Source: Vanilla planifolia (lineage: Eukaryota > Streptophyta > Magnoliopsida > Asparagales > Orchidaceae). Taken from it: a DNA stretch of 64,000 bases. The notes under the pieces are model-generated. The model did not search any database and had not been told where the DNA came from. It was given only the letters and a program-made list of their open reading frames with translations. Position 1 is the stretch's first letter. Each line of letters begins with the position of its first letter. Both the position numbers and the translations under genes were made by a program. This document shows positions 21,406 through 32,297 of the stretch, one piece after another. The DNA lies in assembly GCA_023846275.1 (NCBI GenBank), contig CM043869.1, forward strand, positions 20,629,275-20,693,274, given 5' to 3'.

Positions 21406-24350
21406 TTCTTCCTCTTCTTCTTATTCTTCTTCTTCTTCTTCTTCTTCTTCTTCTTTTTCTTCTTTTTCTTTTTCTTCTTTTTCTACTCTACCTCTTCTTC
21501 TTCTTCTTCTTCTTCTTCTTCTACTTCTACTTATACTTCTTTTTCATCTTCTACTTCTTATTCTTCTAATTCTTCTTCTTTTTCATCTATTTCATCTTCT
21601 TCTTCTGCTAATTGTTCTTCTTTTTCATCATCATCATCTTCTTCTTCTTCCTCTTCTTCTTATACGACTTCTTCTCCTTCTTCTTGTGCTTCTTCTTATT
21701 CATGTTCTTCCATTTTTTCCACTTCCTCATCTTCTTCTTCTTCTTCTTCTTCTTCTTCTTCTTCATCTCATTCTCCTTCTCTATCTCCTTCACCTTCACC
21801 TCTACTCTATTTCCACCTTGACCTTGTCCTTCTCCTACTCTTTTTTCTTCTTCTTCTTCTTCTTCTTATTTTTTATTTCTTGATGTTCCTTCTTTCTCCT
21901 TTCTTATTTCTTTTTCCTTCTTTGTTCTTCCTTCTTGCTTCTTCCTTCTATCTTCCTTCTTCCATCTACCTTCTTCCATCTCTCTTTTTCCTCTTCCTTT
22001 TCTCTTTCTCTTCCCCTTTTTCCACTTCTTCTTCTTCTTCTTCTTCTTTCTTTTTTTCTTCATCTTCTTCCTCTTCTTCTTCTTCTTCTTCAATCATCCT
22101 TCTTACTTCTTTCGTCTTCCTTCTTCCTTCTTTCTTCCTTTTTCTATCATAGTTCTTCATTTTTTTGATATTTTTCTTTTTCATCTTCCTCTTCTTCTTC
22201 TAATTCTTTTTCTTCTTCTTCTTCTTCTTCTTCTTCTTTTACTTCTTCTTTTTCTTCTCCTTCTCCTTCTCCTTCTCTTTCTTCTCCTTCTCCTTCTCAT
22301 TCTCCTTCTCCTTCTCCTTCTCCATTTCCTTCTTCATGCTCTCTTTCTTCTTCTCCTTATGCTTTTCCTTTTGCATCTCATTTGCCTTCTCCTCCTCTTT
22401 CTCTTCCTCCTCCTCCTCTTCCTCTTCCTCTTCCTTCTTCTCCTTCTACTTGTCCTTCTCCTTCTCCTCCACCCCCGCCTCCTTCTCATTCTCCTTCTTC
22501 TTCTGCTTATCCCTTCTTCTTTCTTCCTACTTTTACAATCTCCCTTTTTGTTTCATCCTTCCCCCTTCCTCCTTCTCCCTTCTTCCTTCTTCCTTCTTCC
22601 TTCTTCCTTCTTACTTCTTCTTTCATCATTCTTCATTCTTCCTTCTTCTTACTTCTTTCTTCCTTCTCTTTTCTTCTTTCTTCTTCATTCTTCTTCTTCT
22701 TTCTTCTTATTTCTTATTCTCTTTTGCTTTGTCTCTAATTCCTCTTCTTTTTCCCTTCTATTTGTTATTCATTCGTTCGTTCATTCTTCTTCTTCTTCTT
22801 CTTCTTCTCTTTCTTCTTCTTCTTCTTCTTCATTTTTCTTTATTCTTTCTTCTTTGTTTTTTCGTTTTTGTTCTTTCTATTTTGCACTTCCTTCCTCCTT
22901 CCTCCTTCCTTCTTCCTTAATCCTTTTTCCTTTTTCATTCTACTTTCTTCTTTCTTCCTTCTTCCTTCTTTTTTCTTCTTTCTTCTTTCTTCTTCTTTCT
23001 TCTTCTTTCTTCATCTTTCTTCTTCTTTTTACCTTTTTCTTTCTTTCTTCTTCTTTCTTCTTCATCTTCTTTTTCTTCTTCTTCTTCTTCTTCTTTTTCT
23101 TCTTCTTGTCTTCTTTTGCCTTCTTCTTCTACTTCTTCTTTTTCTTCTTCTTCTTCTTCTTCTTCTTCTTCTTTTTCTACTTCTTTTTCTTCTTTTACTT
23201 CTTCTTTCACTTCTTCTTCCTCTACTTCTTCTTCCTATAATTCTTCTCTTCCTCTTCTTCCTATTGTTCATCTTCTTCCTCACCTTTATATTTTTTTCTT
23301 CTACTTCCTCTTCTTCTTCTTCTTCTACATCTTGTTGTTCTTCTTCTTCTACATCTTGTTCTTCTTCTTCCTCTTCTTCGTTTTCTTTTTCCTCTTCATC
23401 TTTTTCTTATTATTCTTCCTCCTCTTCTTCTTCTTTGACTTCTTCATTTTCCTTTTCTTCCTCTTCTTCTTTTTATTCTTATTATTCTTCTTCTTCTTAT
23501 TTTTCTTCGTCTTGTTCTTCTGCTTTTTCTTCTTCTTGTTCTTCTTCTTCTCCATCTTCTCATTCTCCTTCTTCTTCTTCTTCTTTCACTTCTTCTTTTT
23601 TCTCATATTCTCCTTTTTCTTCTTCTTCATCATTTTATTCACTACTTCATCTTCTTATTCTTGTTCTTGTTCTTGTTCTTCTTCTTCTTCTTCCTCTTCT
23701 TCGTCTTCTTTTTCCTCTTCAAATTTTTCTTATTCCTCTTCCTCCTCTTCTTCTTCTTCTTTGACTTCTTTTTCCTTTTCTTGCTCTTCTTCTTCTTCTT
23801 ATTCTTATTCTTCTTCTTCTTTTTCTTTTTCTTTCTTTTATTCTTCTTCTGGTTCTTCTTCTTCCCCACCTACTTCTTCTTCTTCCTCCTCTTGTTCTTC
23901 CTTTTTATCTTCTTCTTCTTCTTCTTTTTCTTCTTCTCCTTCTTCTTATTGTTCTCCTTCTTCTCCTTCTTCTCCTTCTTCTTTTTCTTCTTCTTCTTCT
24001 TCTTCTTCTTTTGCTTCGTCTTTTCTTCTTCTTCTTCTTGTTCCTCTTTTTTGTCTTCTTTGTCCTCTTCTACTTGCACTTATTCTTCTTATTCATCATC
24101 ATCTTTCTATTCTTTCTCTTCTTCCGCTTCTTCTTATGCGGCTTCTTATTCTTCTTCTTTCTCTTCTTCTTGCTCTGCTTCTACTTCTTCTTCCTCTTCT
24201 TCATCTTCCTCTTTTTCTTCTTTGTCTTCTTCTTCCTCTTCTTTTTCTTGTTCTTCTTTCTCACCTTCTTTTACCTCTTCTCCTTCTTCTTCCTTTTTTT
24301 CTTCTTCTTCCTCCTCTCTTCTTCTTCTTCTTCTTCTTCTTCTTCTTCTT

Positions 24351-24379
<29 letters not shown>
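24351..24379 (+). repeat. (CTA)n microsatellite inside the tract
   Basis: About nine to ten CTA units follow directly on a (TTC)n run and return to TTC. It looks like a single T-to-A change amplified by slippage. Confidence 0.9.
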
Positions 24380-24382
<3 letters not shown>

Positions 24383-24870
24383 TCTTCTTCTACTACTTCT
24401 TCTTCTTCTTCTTCCCCTTCTTCTTTTTTTCTTCTTCTTCTTCTTCTTCTTCTTCTTTTTTTCTTCTTCTTCTTCTTATTCTTCTTTTTCTTCTTCTTCT
24501 GCTCCTCTTACGTCTTCTTCTTCTTCTTTTTCTTCTTCTTCTTCTTCTTCTTCTTCTTCTTCTCTTCTTCTTCTTCTTCTTCTTCTACTTCTTCGTAGTG
24601 TTGTTCTTCTTCTTGTTCTCCTTCTCCTCTTCTTCCACTTCTTCTTCCTTTTCTTCTTCTTCCTCTTCTCGTTTTTCTTCTTCTTCTTCATCTTCTTCAT
24701 CTTCTTCTTCTTCTCCTTTTTCTTCTAAATATTCTTCTTCTTCTTCTTCTTCTTCTTTTTCTTCTCTTTCTTCTTTTTCTTCTTCTTCTTCTTCTTCGTC
24801 TTCATCTATTCCTCCTCTTCTTCTTCTTTTTCTTTTGCTTCTTCTTCTTCTACTTCTTCCTCTTCCCTTT

Positions 24871-25256
24871 CCCTAAACCCAAATCCCTACCTCTTATCAT
24901 ATCCTTTATCTTTAATCCCAAATCTCTTGTGCCTAATGTGTAATCCCTAACCTAAAATTCCTAATACCTAATCCCTATTCCTTATTCCCTAATCTCTACA
25001 CCCTAATATCTTATTATTACAAAATAATATCTAATCTCTAATCCTTAATCCCAATTCACTAAGCCGTAATCCATAATTTCTCATTATTAATACCTAATCC
25101 CTCCCTCCCTAATCCCTAACGTTTAATCCCTAATACTTAATCCTTAATCCCTAATCCCACTCTCCCTAATCTATAATCCATTTTCTCTAATCACTAATTC
25201 CAAATCTCTCCCCCTTAATCCCCAAATCCTTATCCCTAACTCTTAATCTCTAATTC
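24871..25256 (+). repeat. Degenerate telomere-like heptamer block
   Basis: Opens CCCTAAACCC and continues with many copies and one- or two-base variants of AATCCCT (for example near 25100, 25115-25165 and 25230). The plant telomere heptamer is CCCTAAA. Here the dominant unit differs by T for A and is heavily diverged. It cleanly splits the pyrimidine tract in two. Confidence 0.8.
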
Positions 25257-25847
25257 GTATCTTCTTGCTCTTCTTTTTCTTCTTCTTCTCTCTTCTTCTT
25301 ATTCTTCTTTTTGTTCATCTTCTTCTAATTCTTCTTTGTCATTGCCTTTTTTTCTTCCTCCACTTCTTCCTCATCTTCCTCTTCCCCTTCTTCTTCTTCT
25401 TACTCCTCTTCTTCTTCTTCACTTCTTCTTCTACTTCTTTTTCTTCTTCTTCTTCTTGTTCTTCATCTTCCTCCCCTTATTCTTCTTCTCCTTCTTCATC
25501 TTCTTCTTCATCTTCTTCTTCCTTTTCTTCTTCTTCTTATTCTTCTTCTTTTTCTTCTTCTTTTTCTTATTTTATTTCTTCTTCTTCTTATTCTTCTTCT
25601 TCTTCTCTTCTTCTTCTTTTCCTCTTCTTCATCTTCTTCATATTCTTCTTCTTCTTCTGCTTTTTTTTTTCTTCTTCTTCTTCTTCTTCCCACTCTTCTT
25701 CTACTTTTTTCTTCTTCTATTCTACTCCTTTTATTTCTCTTATTCTTCTTATTCTCCTTTGCCTTCCTCTTCTTCTTCTTCTTTGACATAATTTTCTTCT
25801 TCTTTTTCCTCTTCTTTCTCATCTTCCACTTCTTCTTCTTCTTCCTC
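25257..25847 (+). repeat. Giant pyrimidine (TTC-type) tract, part 2
   Basis: About 590 bases of the same TTC-type composition after the telomere-like block, ending at TTCCTCGATCACTGAGC. Its reading frames are composition artefacts. Confidence 0.95.
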
Positions 25848-26577
25848 GATCACTGAGCTACCACTCTCTCAAACTAAACTCCCTTTGGACTAGTGCAAAG
25901 GTTCATTCTAAGGAATTGAAGAAAAGCTTCTTTTTATACTGTTTATGCCATTTCTCTTCCCTACTCATCCCATTTTCTTTGGCCGCAAAATTCAGGAATC
26001 AAAAACATCAAAAGAAAGACATTTGATTATGAATTCACCATCCCATGAAGGCCGACTCACTTTCACACTTCAATCGATTTGACTATGACTGAGCCGTCTC
26101 TGAAACTTTTTGACACGCGGTCCCAAAACCCATTTTGTAGGGTGTGTTCCTTCAACACTCTGTTCAACGACCTTTTCTATTGTAATTAGCCCAGTAGAAC
26201 GCTTTGACATGATCGGTGCCCCAACCCCATGTCACTTTGGTTGAATGGTAATGGCAACTCATTCTAGTTCCCTTCATTTCATATGTTTCATTTGATAATA
26301 GAGTAGTGTCATTGTTACATAATACCCCATGGGGCTCCCTTCAGGGATCATGATTCTGAACTTTAGAAAAGTGGTCTCCAATTCATGAAGTGAACAACCA
26401 AACCTCTTTGTTTGAGGTTTGCTAGAAGCTTCAAAAAGCAAGTAGAAGCTTTGCTTTTTGTAATTCCAAAAAATGAGCAACAATGATTGGAAAAGCTGGT
26501 CTTTGATAGCATACATAGGGAGGGTTCAGAAAAAGTCTGATCATAGATAGAGACTGAAACTAGTGCGTGAGCGTAGG
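25848..26577. other. Unassigned sequence, less AT-rich
   Basis: The base composition changes at 25848. I see no gene. The look of this stretch and of what follows, together with the tRNA relic beside it, suggests organelle-derived DNA. I could not identify any mitochondrial or plastid protein gene. Confidence 0.35.
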
Positions 26578-26651
26578 AGCAAATGTAGCCAAGTGGATAA
26601 AAAAGTGGATTGTGAATCAACCATGCATAGCTTCAATTCCAGTCATTCACC
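26578..26651 (+). pseudogene. trnH-GUG: tRNA-His(GUG) relic of plastid type
   Basis: The core GTAGCCAAGTGGAT and AGTGGATTGTGAATC, followed by CTTCAATTCC, follows plastid trnH-GUG in order and spacing, with the GTG anticodon at 26612-26614. The acceptor stem pairs poorly (AGCAAAT against ATTCACC), the anticodon stem has a mismatch, and the D-loop lacks one base, so this is a pseudogene. Plant mitochondria use a plastid-derived trnH, so the source may be plastid or mitochondrial DNA. No psbA, rps19 or rpl2 sequence was seen beside it. Confidence 0.85.
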
Positions 26652-27300
26652 CATCCAATTCTTTCCAGTCAATTAGATTTTTAATGTTTCATGACAGGGG
26701 TCGAAGGGATGGGGGTTTTGACTTTTGAGCACCAAACAACTTCTAGGTAGGTAGCCATCCTTATTGTTACATTACTTCCTCTCTAAAAGCCATAGTTCTA
26801 GATTAACATATTAAGTCAGTACTTTATTTTCTTATCTTATTTCGTTTCATAACATTGAGCAAGAATCATAGTGGAGACTCGCATCTTTTAGTTTTTACAT
26901 AGTGCTTGTCTATATGTCTCCCAGGTCCTACAGTCTATAGTAGACAAGCTGATAAGCAATAGAGACTCATTGTCCCCCCTCCATGTTCTTGCTTTCATGA
27001 CCCAGGCTAGGAGGACCATCACCCAAGTGTCAACATTACTGGGTGACCTGAATAACTACATGGAGAGGTTGATGCGACATTGGTATGGTAGCCCACTGTA
27101 GGTTCGTGACACATGCTAAGGAGGAGCTCGAAACAGCACGTTGTTAAGAGTCTCATATTGTGTGGAGATGACGAACATAATTGAGCGAGAGCTTATGTTG
27201 GTAGAGCACGAGCTTGTAGAGGCATGCCTTTGTGTTGAATCATTAGAGGCGAAGAGGACAAGTTCTAGAGAAGACCTTGCTAGGACTTCTACCTCTGCAT
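26652..27300. other. Unassigned sequence
   Basis: The frame near 26925-27100 reads VLQSIVDKLISNRDSLSPLH, then VLAFMTQARRTITQV, without a stop for about 55 codons. It could be a transposon gag fragment. I recognise nothing firmly. Confidence 0.3.
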
Positions 27301-27309
27301 CATATCTTC

Positions 27310-29205
27310 ACATTGCCTTGCATAACTGTAGAGTTGTAGTTATGACAGGAATGACATTGGGAGTCAGGATATCTTTGCCAAGCTGTGTCCTCATCCTATC
27401 ATTTCTGAGGTCAATAATGTTGGTAACCTCTATTTCTTTTTTAGTAGGAATTGTGTAGGCTTGGATAATTACTAACATATTTGAATATTTTCCATTTTCA
27501 TCTGTGAATTGATACAACACTTTACATGTTTCTACCCGTTCAATTTCTATGAAGAGTACCTGTGAACCCTTGTAGCAATTGTTGATATTAATATAGTTCC
27601 AAGAGGGGGCCCCTTACTTCAAGCTCTTGAAGTAGCCTACAATAGCCTCTAAAAAATGATTGGTGGGCAAGGAACTTGATGTTGGTGATGAAACTAGTTT
27701 CTTGCATTGATGAGATTGGTGTGTTGCCTACCACCAGTCTGAAAATGCTAATGATAGTTTACTCTGCCAAACTTGAAGAGGTCATGGGATTCACTCTTGG
27801 CTCTAAAGCTAGGGTTTGCCATTGTCAAGACAGTAATGAAGCATACTTCCTTCCCAAATAATGAAATATGAGTAGCGGGAAGGGATTGTCCCCGAACTGA
27901 GTAATAACTCTTCCAATATTGAGCATGAATTGGTGTGAGAACATAGTTGCATTCAGGGGACACTTCTTTTCTTGAGTAGAAGACTTCTCCTGAATTAGAA
28001 AAGGTCCTTCTGACTAATGTTTGAATGTGTTGCATCCGGGTCACATTCATAAGCCTGATTACGACTAGCACTAGGTCTCCCGACTTGAAAGATTATCTCT
28101 GAATCCTTTGATCGAAGGCTCTTAATACACTTGCTTAGTAGATTTCAAGCCTTTGTTAAAAACTCAGTCATTTCTTCTCCAGAGCATCTTGCTCTTGGAG
28201 TATAAGTTGCACTCTCTGGTCCTCTATAAAGCCTTCCTGAATTGCCATATAAGGGTGGAGATTTGAACTTCTAGTGAGAGGACTTCTTTTCAACCAATGT
28301 CAAGGCATAAGGCATATAGTATGCCCGTGGTCCTTCGAGAAGTTTCTCATGAAGATCCTTTCTAAGAATAAGGGCGATTGGAATGAGATGCTTACACAAT
28401 GTGTTATTGACTGACAACCTCTTCATGCCAATTTGTCGTAGCATTGAAAGGTGTCGAGAAATAATGTTGCATCTGAAACTTTCTACAAAGTCGATCTATT
28501 TTTTGATTTTTCAAAGGTGTTCCATTCCATTATCGGAGATTAGGTGAGCGGGACTTCGAACTGATAGATTAGATGATTTTTGATCCACATCATTTCCCTT
28601 CACTCATTTCAATGGTATGGCCTCTGCCCACTTGAAAAAGAACCTGCGGTAGCCAGAATATACATATAGCTCTTAGATGCGGGAGGCTGGATGTGGACAG
28701 ACACATATATGCCCCAAACCTTAAACAAAACATTACAGTCAGATGTCAAGGTTCTAATGGTTGTCGAATGAAGACTACATGTATCTTATAAACGTGGCAT
28801 CTCTTGAGGAAATTAATGTAGTCTTTCGACATGGTGGACCAGTATTACCTTAGTCAACTCAATGATGGTAAAACTTTGCCTCTGACTGGTATGCACCACA
28901 AACACCAGCATGAGCTTCGTCCAAAGCTTCTTTAGATTCCTTTTTTGACAAGTGTCTCAAGAGGAATCCATCAAAGTGCTCCTATAAAAGTCTCTGTTCT
29001 CACAAGAGTCTTGTACAACTCGACGTCTAATATGGTTTCGAGTGGGCACCTTCTTATATAGAATACCTACCCTAGTTTAGATATTCAAGCAATTATTGTC
29101 GCCAATCCTTTTCTACAGTCACTTCTAAGGCTTCAGTGCCAATTGAGTTTAGCTGAAAACGATGATCTTCATCTCTTTGTCTTTATTATTGTGTTTTGTG
29201 TAAAT
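27310..29205 (-). mobile_element. Ty3/gypsy integrase region and tail, decayed
   Basis: Minus-strand reading, 5' to 3': EKDWRQ and LYKK linker (about 29150-29040); GFLLRHLSKKESKEALDEAH and AGVCGAYQSE (about 28980-28890), the region before the integrase zinc finger; WGIYVSVHIQPPAS (about 28720-28660), the first catalytic Asp region (family: WGMDVIGPI.P); LKNQKIDRLCRKFQ (about 28520-28460); then RAYYMPYAL, GDLVLVVIR (about 28090) and VFYSRKEVSPECNYVLTPIH with a YWKSYY tail. All are typical of plant gypsy elements that end GDLVL...KRYYP. Many stops and frameshifts; not functional. Confidence 0.88.
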
Positions 29206-29594
29206 AGGATTACCTTTTGGCAAAGATGGTAGGAGCCTTTATCCTTCAAAACAAATGTATATGGTCTCAAATGGGCTGAGGGCTATTGATGAGGACATCA
29301 TGTTCGAGAAGGATTTTCGACGTCTACGGACCAGGTCTTGCACTAAAAACCTATTATCATCTTTAGGAAGCCAACACAACTTTCGGATTCGAAATCGGAG
29401 TCCGAATGGCTTCCCGGGAGCAAAAACAAGGCCAAAATCACTATTCCTGCCGCCGGCCGCCGCCTCCGCCGCAACCTCTACCGTCACAGTGAACCGCCCG
29501 CCGCTGTTTCGAACCGCTCGTGCCCGAACTAGATCCAGGTTTGCCCGAACCGCTGTGCCTGAGTCCAGCCAGGCGTCGACCCAAGCTACCCCTG

Positions 29595-29735
29595 GATGAC
29601 CCGCGTCCTGTGACCTGCGCCGACCCGCGTCGACCCGCACCGACCTGCGCCGACCCACGCCGACCCGCACCGACCAGCGACCTGTGACACGCGCCGACCC
29701 ACGCCAGCCAGCACCGACCCGCACCGCCGCCGTTG
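29595..29735 (+). repeat. GC-rich decamer array
   Basis: Roughly a dozen imperfect copies of a ten-base unit, GACCCGCRCC and variants (GACCTGCGCC, GACCCACGCC). It is the most GC-rich sequence in a window that is otherwise strongly AT-rich. Confidence 0.8.
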
Positions 29736-29906
29736 TCGCCGCGCCTCCAGCCATCCGAAATTAGGGTTAAATAAACTTAATTTTCATTATTTTTCTCAGA
29801 ATTTTAAGAGTCGGTTTGTAATTTTTAGGTGACTTTTAATTTACCAATGTGTCCTTTAGTATTCCCATGTTATGAGTTAAATGTGTTTTGTACCCTTATG
29901 GATTCC

Positions 29907-29913
29907 TATATAA
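29907..29913 (+). promoter_or_regulatory. TATA-like box
   Basis: TATATAA in CCTATATAAGGGG, downstream of the GC-rich part and upstream of an unbroken leader-like stretch. It would be the core promoter if the block is an LTR. Confidence 0.55.
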
Positions 29914-30454
29914 GGGGAAGTCCTCTTCTATTGTAAGGATATATTGAATAGTTAATGCAAGCTTTTGAGTGTTCTTTGCTTCCATTCTGAGTTCGTGAGT
30001 ACTCTGAGTGTCTTTGGCGTGCCTACTCGTCAAAGCTCTGATACTGGGAGGAGGGACGTGAGGTCCAAGTGGTGAGACGCCACTCCAGTCTATCATCTTC
30101 CTTCACCGCTCAACCATCTTCAAGTGAAGTTTTTGTTTTTCCTCGTCTTCCTTTTTACGAGTAATTTCCATTCCTAGATTATTAATTTGTCTTCAATATA
30201 TTTTCATTCTGCGAAGTGCAATTTTTACTATAAATTATATTTTAATTTCAACTGGTACTTAACCAATCTAAGTACTCCCTATTTCTGCGTGTTTGAAAGT
30301 GTGTAGCCGTAATCGATTTAGCGACTTCTTAGCCGCTATCGATCCTAAGTTTAGTTAGGATTCATTGGTTGGTGCCTTTGCGTTCAACCCTCATCGTATC
30401 TCGGTGTGTGTCCCTTAGGGTGACGGCCCTGCTCTTTGTTGTGCATCAGTCACG

Positions 30455-30690
30455 AATTTTCCAACTAAGCAAATTTCGTCTAGTCCTACATCAGCTATAG
30501 CTGCTGCTAGGCTGGCCAAGGCATCACCTTTATGGTTATAGCTTCAAGAGTTGTGTTCTATCTATCAAATTCTGAATCCTAATATGAATCTTTTGACCCT
30601 ACTGAATAGGGGACTAGCTCCTGTTTCTTCATCGAGAAACTGGACCCCTTGAGCCAAACCAACAAATCATTTCATTGACTGAAGCCCACT
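30455..30690 (-). mobile_element. Ty3/gypsy RNase H fragment
   Basis: On the minus strand, SPLFSRVKRFILGFRI is followed by NHKGDALASLAAAIADVGLD, matching the end of plant gypsy RNase H (L..VRE.L..F, then H.P...N..ADALA.LAS). Same strand and expected order relative to the integrase beyond the nested insertion. No RT was recognised upstream. Confidence 0.75.
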
Positions 30691-31643
30691 TCCCTCCTAG
30701 AAAGCCACTTTCGAGGGAGAACTCTTGCTCCTCGGCTCCCTGAATCCGAGAGACGAGACAAAAGATGCATAAAATGCAAAGAAGTCTATGGATGCGAAGT
30801 GATCCTCTATCCTATGTCTAGGAGTACAAAAGCGACCACCTTCAATCAACAAAGCACTTATTTCTTGCTCAGCCAAGATGTGTGAAAGTGAACCCTCTTC
30901 CAAAATGTCTCTAAAGGTGGATAATGGAACTACTATTCTGCTACTTTGACTTTAAATTTTTCAAGTACTATGAGGTAAGAAAGTAAGGAAACTCAGCTTT
31001 TTGTAGGTCCGAATAATCGAGTCACTAAGGTCCACTTGTCATGTAAAGCCTCACTTTTTCGGATTCACTAAACCTACCTTTTGACATTGCTAGAAGGTCT
31101 AGTATCATAGATTAGAAGGTTAGATTCTCTATAAGCATGTCTAATCAATGAATATCATAGCCATTTGAAATTTGGGTACAAAAAATAAGGTACTTCTAGT
31201 CCTCCACTAAGAACTTCTTGCCATCTAATTAGTAGTGATCAACTTCACCCTATCAACTCGACTTACATAATACCATGATGCTTAATGTGAATGGACTTCA
31301 AAATTGTCCAAAGGTGCAATTACATCAAGACCCACATATGACATGACCTCAGGCCAAGAAAGACAGACGGCAGAAAGAAATCCCTTCCAACCAGTCAACC
31401 TGTGGAGTTGAACACAACAGTGACTTCGACCAGGTTCTTCTATCAATCTTCTAGCACTTGCTAAACTCCTTATTCTGTAAACCTCTCACTGATGATCTCA
31501 TTGAACCCTGTGAGAGCCCTACCTGATTCAAAAGTTCTCCAGAAAAGATTACCAGAATCTTGTCTAGGTAACCAGTCGGGACCCCCAAGTGCAATCCTCA
31601 AACCTGGCTCCCCTCAATTGTCAAGTGAAGTTCCCCTTCCCTT

Positions 31644-31732
31644 CTTGAAGAAGAGAAGGATGGCCAGTGGTAGGATATCATGTATTACATGAATTTCCAA
31701 CCAGTTGATTCAAGAAGTTCCTGCTGCAAAGA
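31644..31732 (+). repeat. Inverted-repeat arm 1
   Basis: Matches 35795-35880 in reverse complement: GAAGAAGAGAAG, then GTGGTAGGATATCATGT, then TTGATTCAAGAAGTTCC. About 85-90 percent identical by eye over some 85 bases. Confidence 0.8.
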
Positions 31733-32297
31733 ATGGAGCCATATGATGCGAGAGTGTCACATAGGATTGATATGAATCCAAAGATTCAGTATACGCGTGG
31801 CGATGAAGTACATCAGTGGATGTCATATATTCTAGGTATTCCTTGGTTATATTTTCATAGGGAGGATATAGCACATAAAGATGCCTTCAGAATCAGCTTG
31901 TTCATTAGTATGCTAAAAGAAAGTGCATTCAACTCCTATGTCATGCTTCAAGAAGGCTCCATCAACCATGGGCTGAAATGGAGCGAAAAAGAATTTTGCA
32001 CTGATTCGATGAAAATTACTCTATCTCCATAGCCAATTGTGTTCAACAAAACAAACCAAGCGAGCCGGCATTGGGTCCCCCTCTAGGATATTGATTTTTG
32101 GGAACTTCTTTATGATACTATAATATAATATCAATAATATAAATAGAAGATTCTATTGTAAGAAATAGTCAAATAGAACAAGGTGCATGAGTACTTTTGT
32201 GACCTCGTACTCTTTTTGGTTTGTTTGTTTTTTATTTTTTCAATCCATTGAAGTTAGTGTCCATATACTAAACACATAATAGGTAAGGAAAGTGTAT

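Larger units (their letters stand above)
17578..24870 (+). repeat. Giant pyrimidine (TTC-type) tract, part 1
   Basis: About 7.3 kb in which the plus strand is almost only C and T, mainly TTC triplets with CTC, TCC, TTCC and TTCTCC variants and rare A or G. The minus strand is therefore GAA-rich purine. Long perfect (TTC)n runs lie at, for example, 19380-19460 and 24315-24350. CCTTCTT-type tetramer and pentamer blocks lie at about 19890-20130, 21890-22150 and 22560-23040. Every long reading frame inside (poly Ser, Phe, Leu on plus; Lys, Glu, Arg on minus) is explained by this composition and is not a gene. Confidence 0.97.
29225..30450 (+). mobile_element. LTR-like GC-rich insertion inside the gypsy element
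   Basis: This block separates the gypsy RNase H (30460-30690) from its integrase (below 29205), so it is a nested insertion of about 1.2 kb. It has an LTR-like plan on the plus strand: a GC-rich 5' part, TATATAA at 29907-29913, and a downstream leader-like part. No matching pair, primer-binding site or target duplication was found, so solo LTR is only the best guess. A minus-strand frame over 29239-29754 is explained by the GC-rich repeats. Confidence 0.6.

Noticed and set aside
18102..24876. Many long open reading frames (up to about 590 codons) rich in Ser, Phe, Leu, or Lys, Glu, Arg
   Set aside because: They are forced by the TTC/GAA composition, exist in several frames and both strands at once, and have no domain or start context.
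25265..25822. Long Ser/Phe-rich and Lys/Arg-rich frames after the telomere-like block
   Set aside because: Same composition artefact in the second part of the pyrimidine tract.
17578..25847. Possible CRISPR-like or regularly spaced array
   Set aside because: No constant repeat with unique spacers; the regularity is triplet slippage and the DNA is from a plant-type genome.
29239..29754. 171-codon minus-strand frame rich in Arg, Gly, Ala, Val
   Set aside because: It covers the GC-rich decamer array and LTR-like head; high GC removes stop codons. No recognisable domain.
30697..32032. Reverse transcriptase of the minus-strand gypsy element
   Set aside because: Expected upstream of the RNase H, but no RT motif (such as a YxDD block) could be read on the minus strand here.
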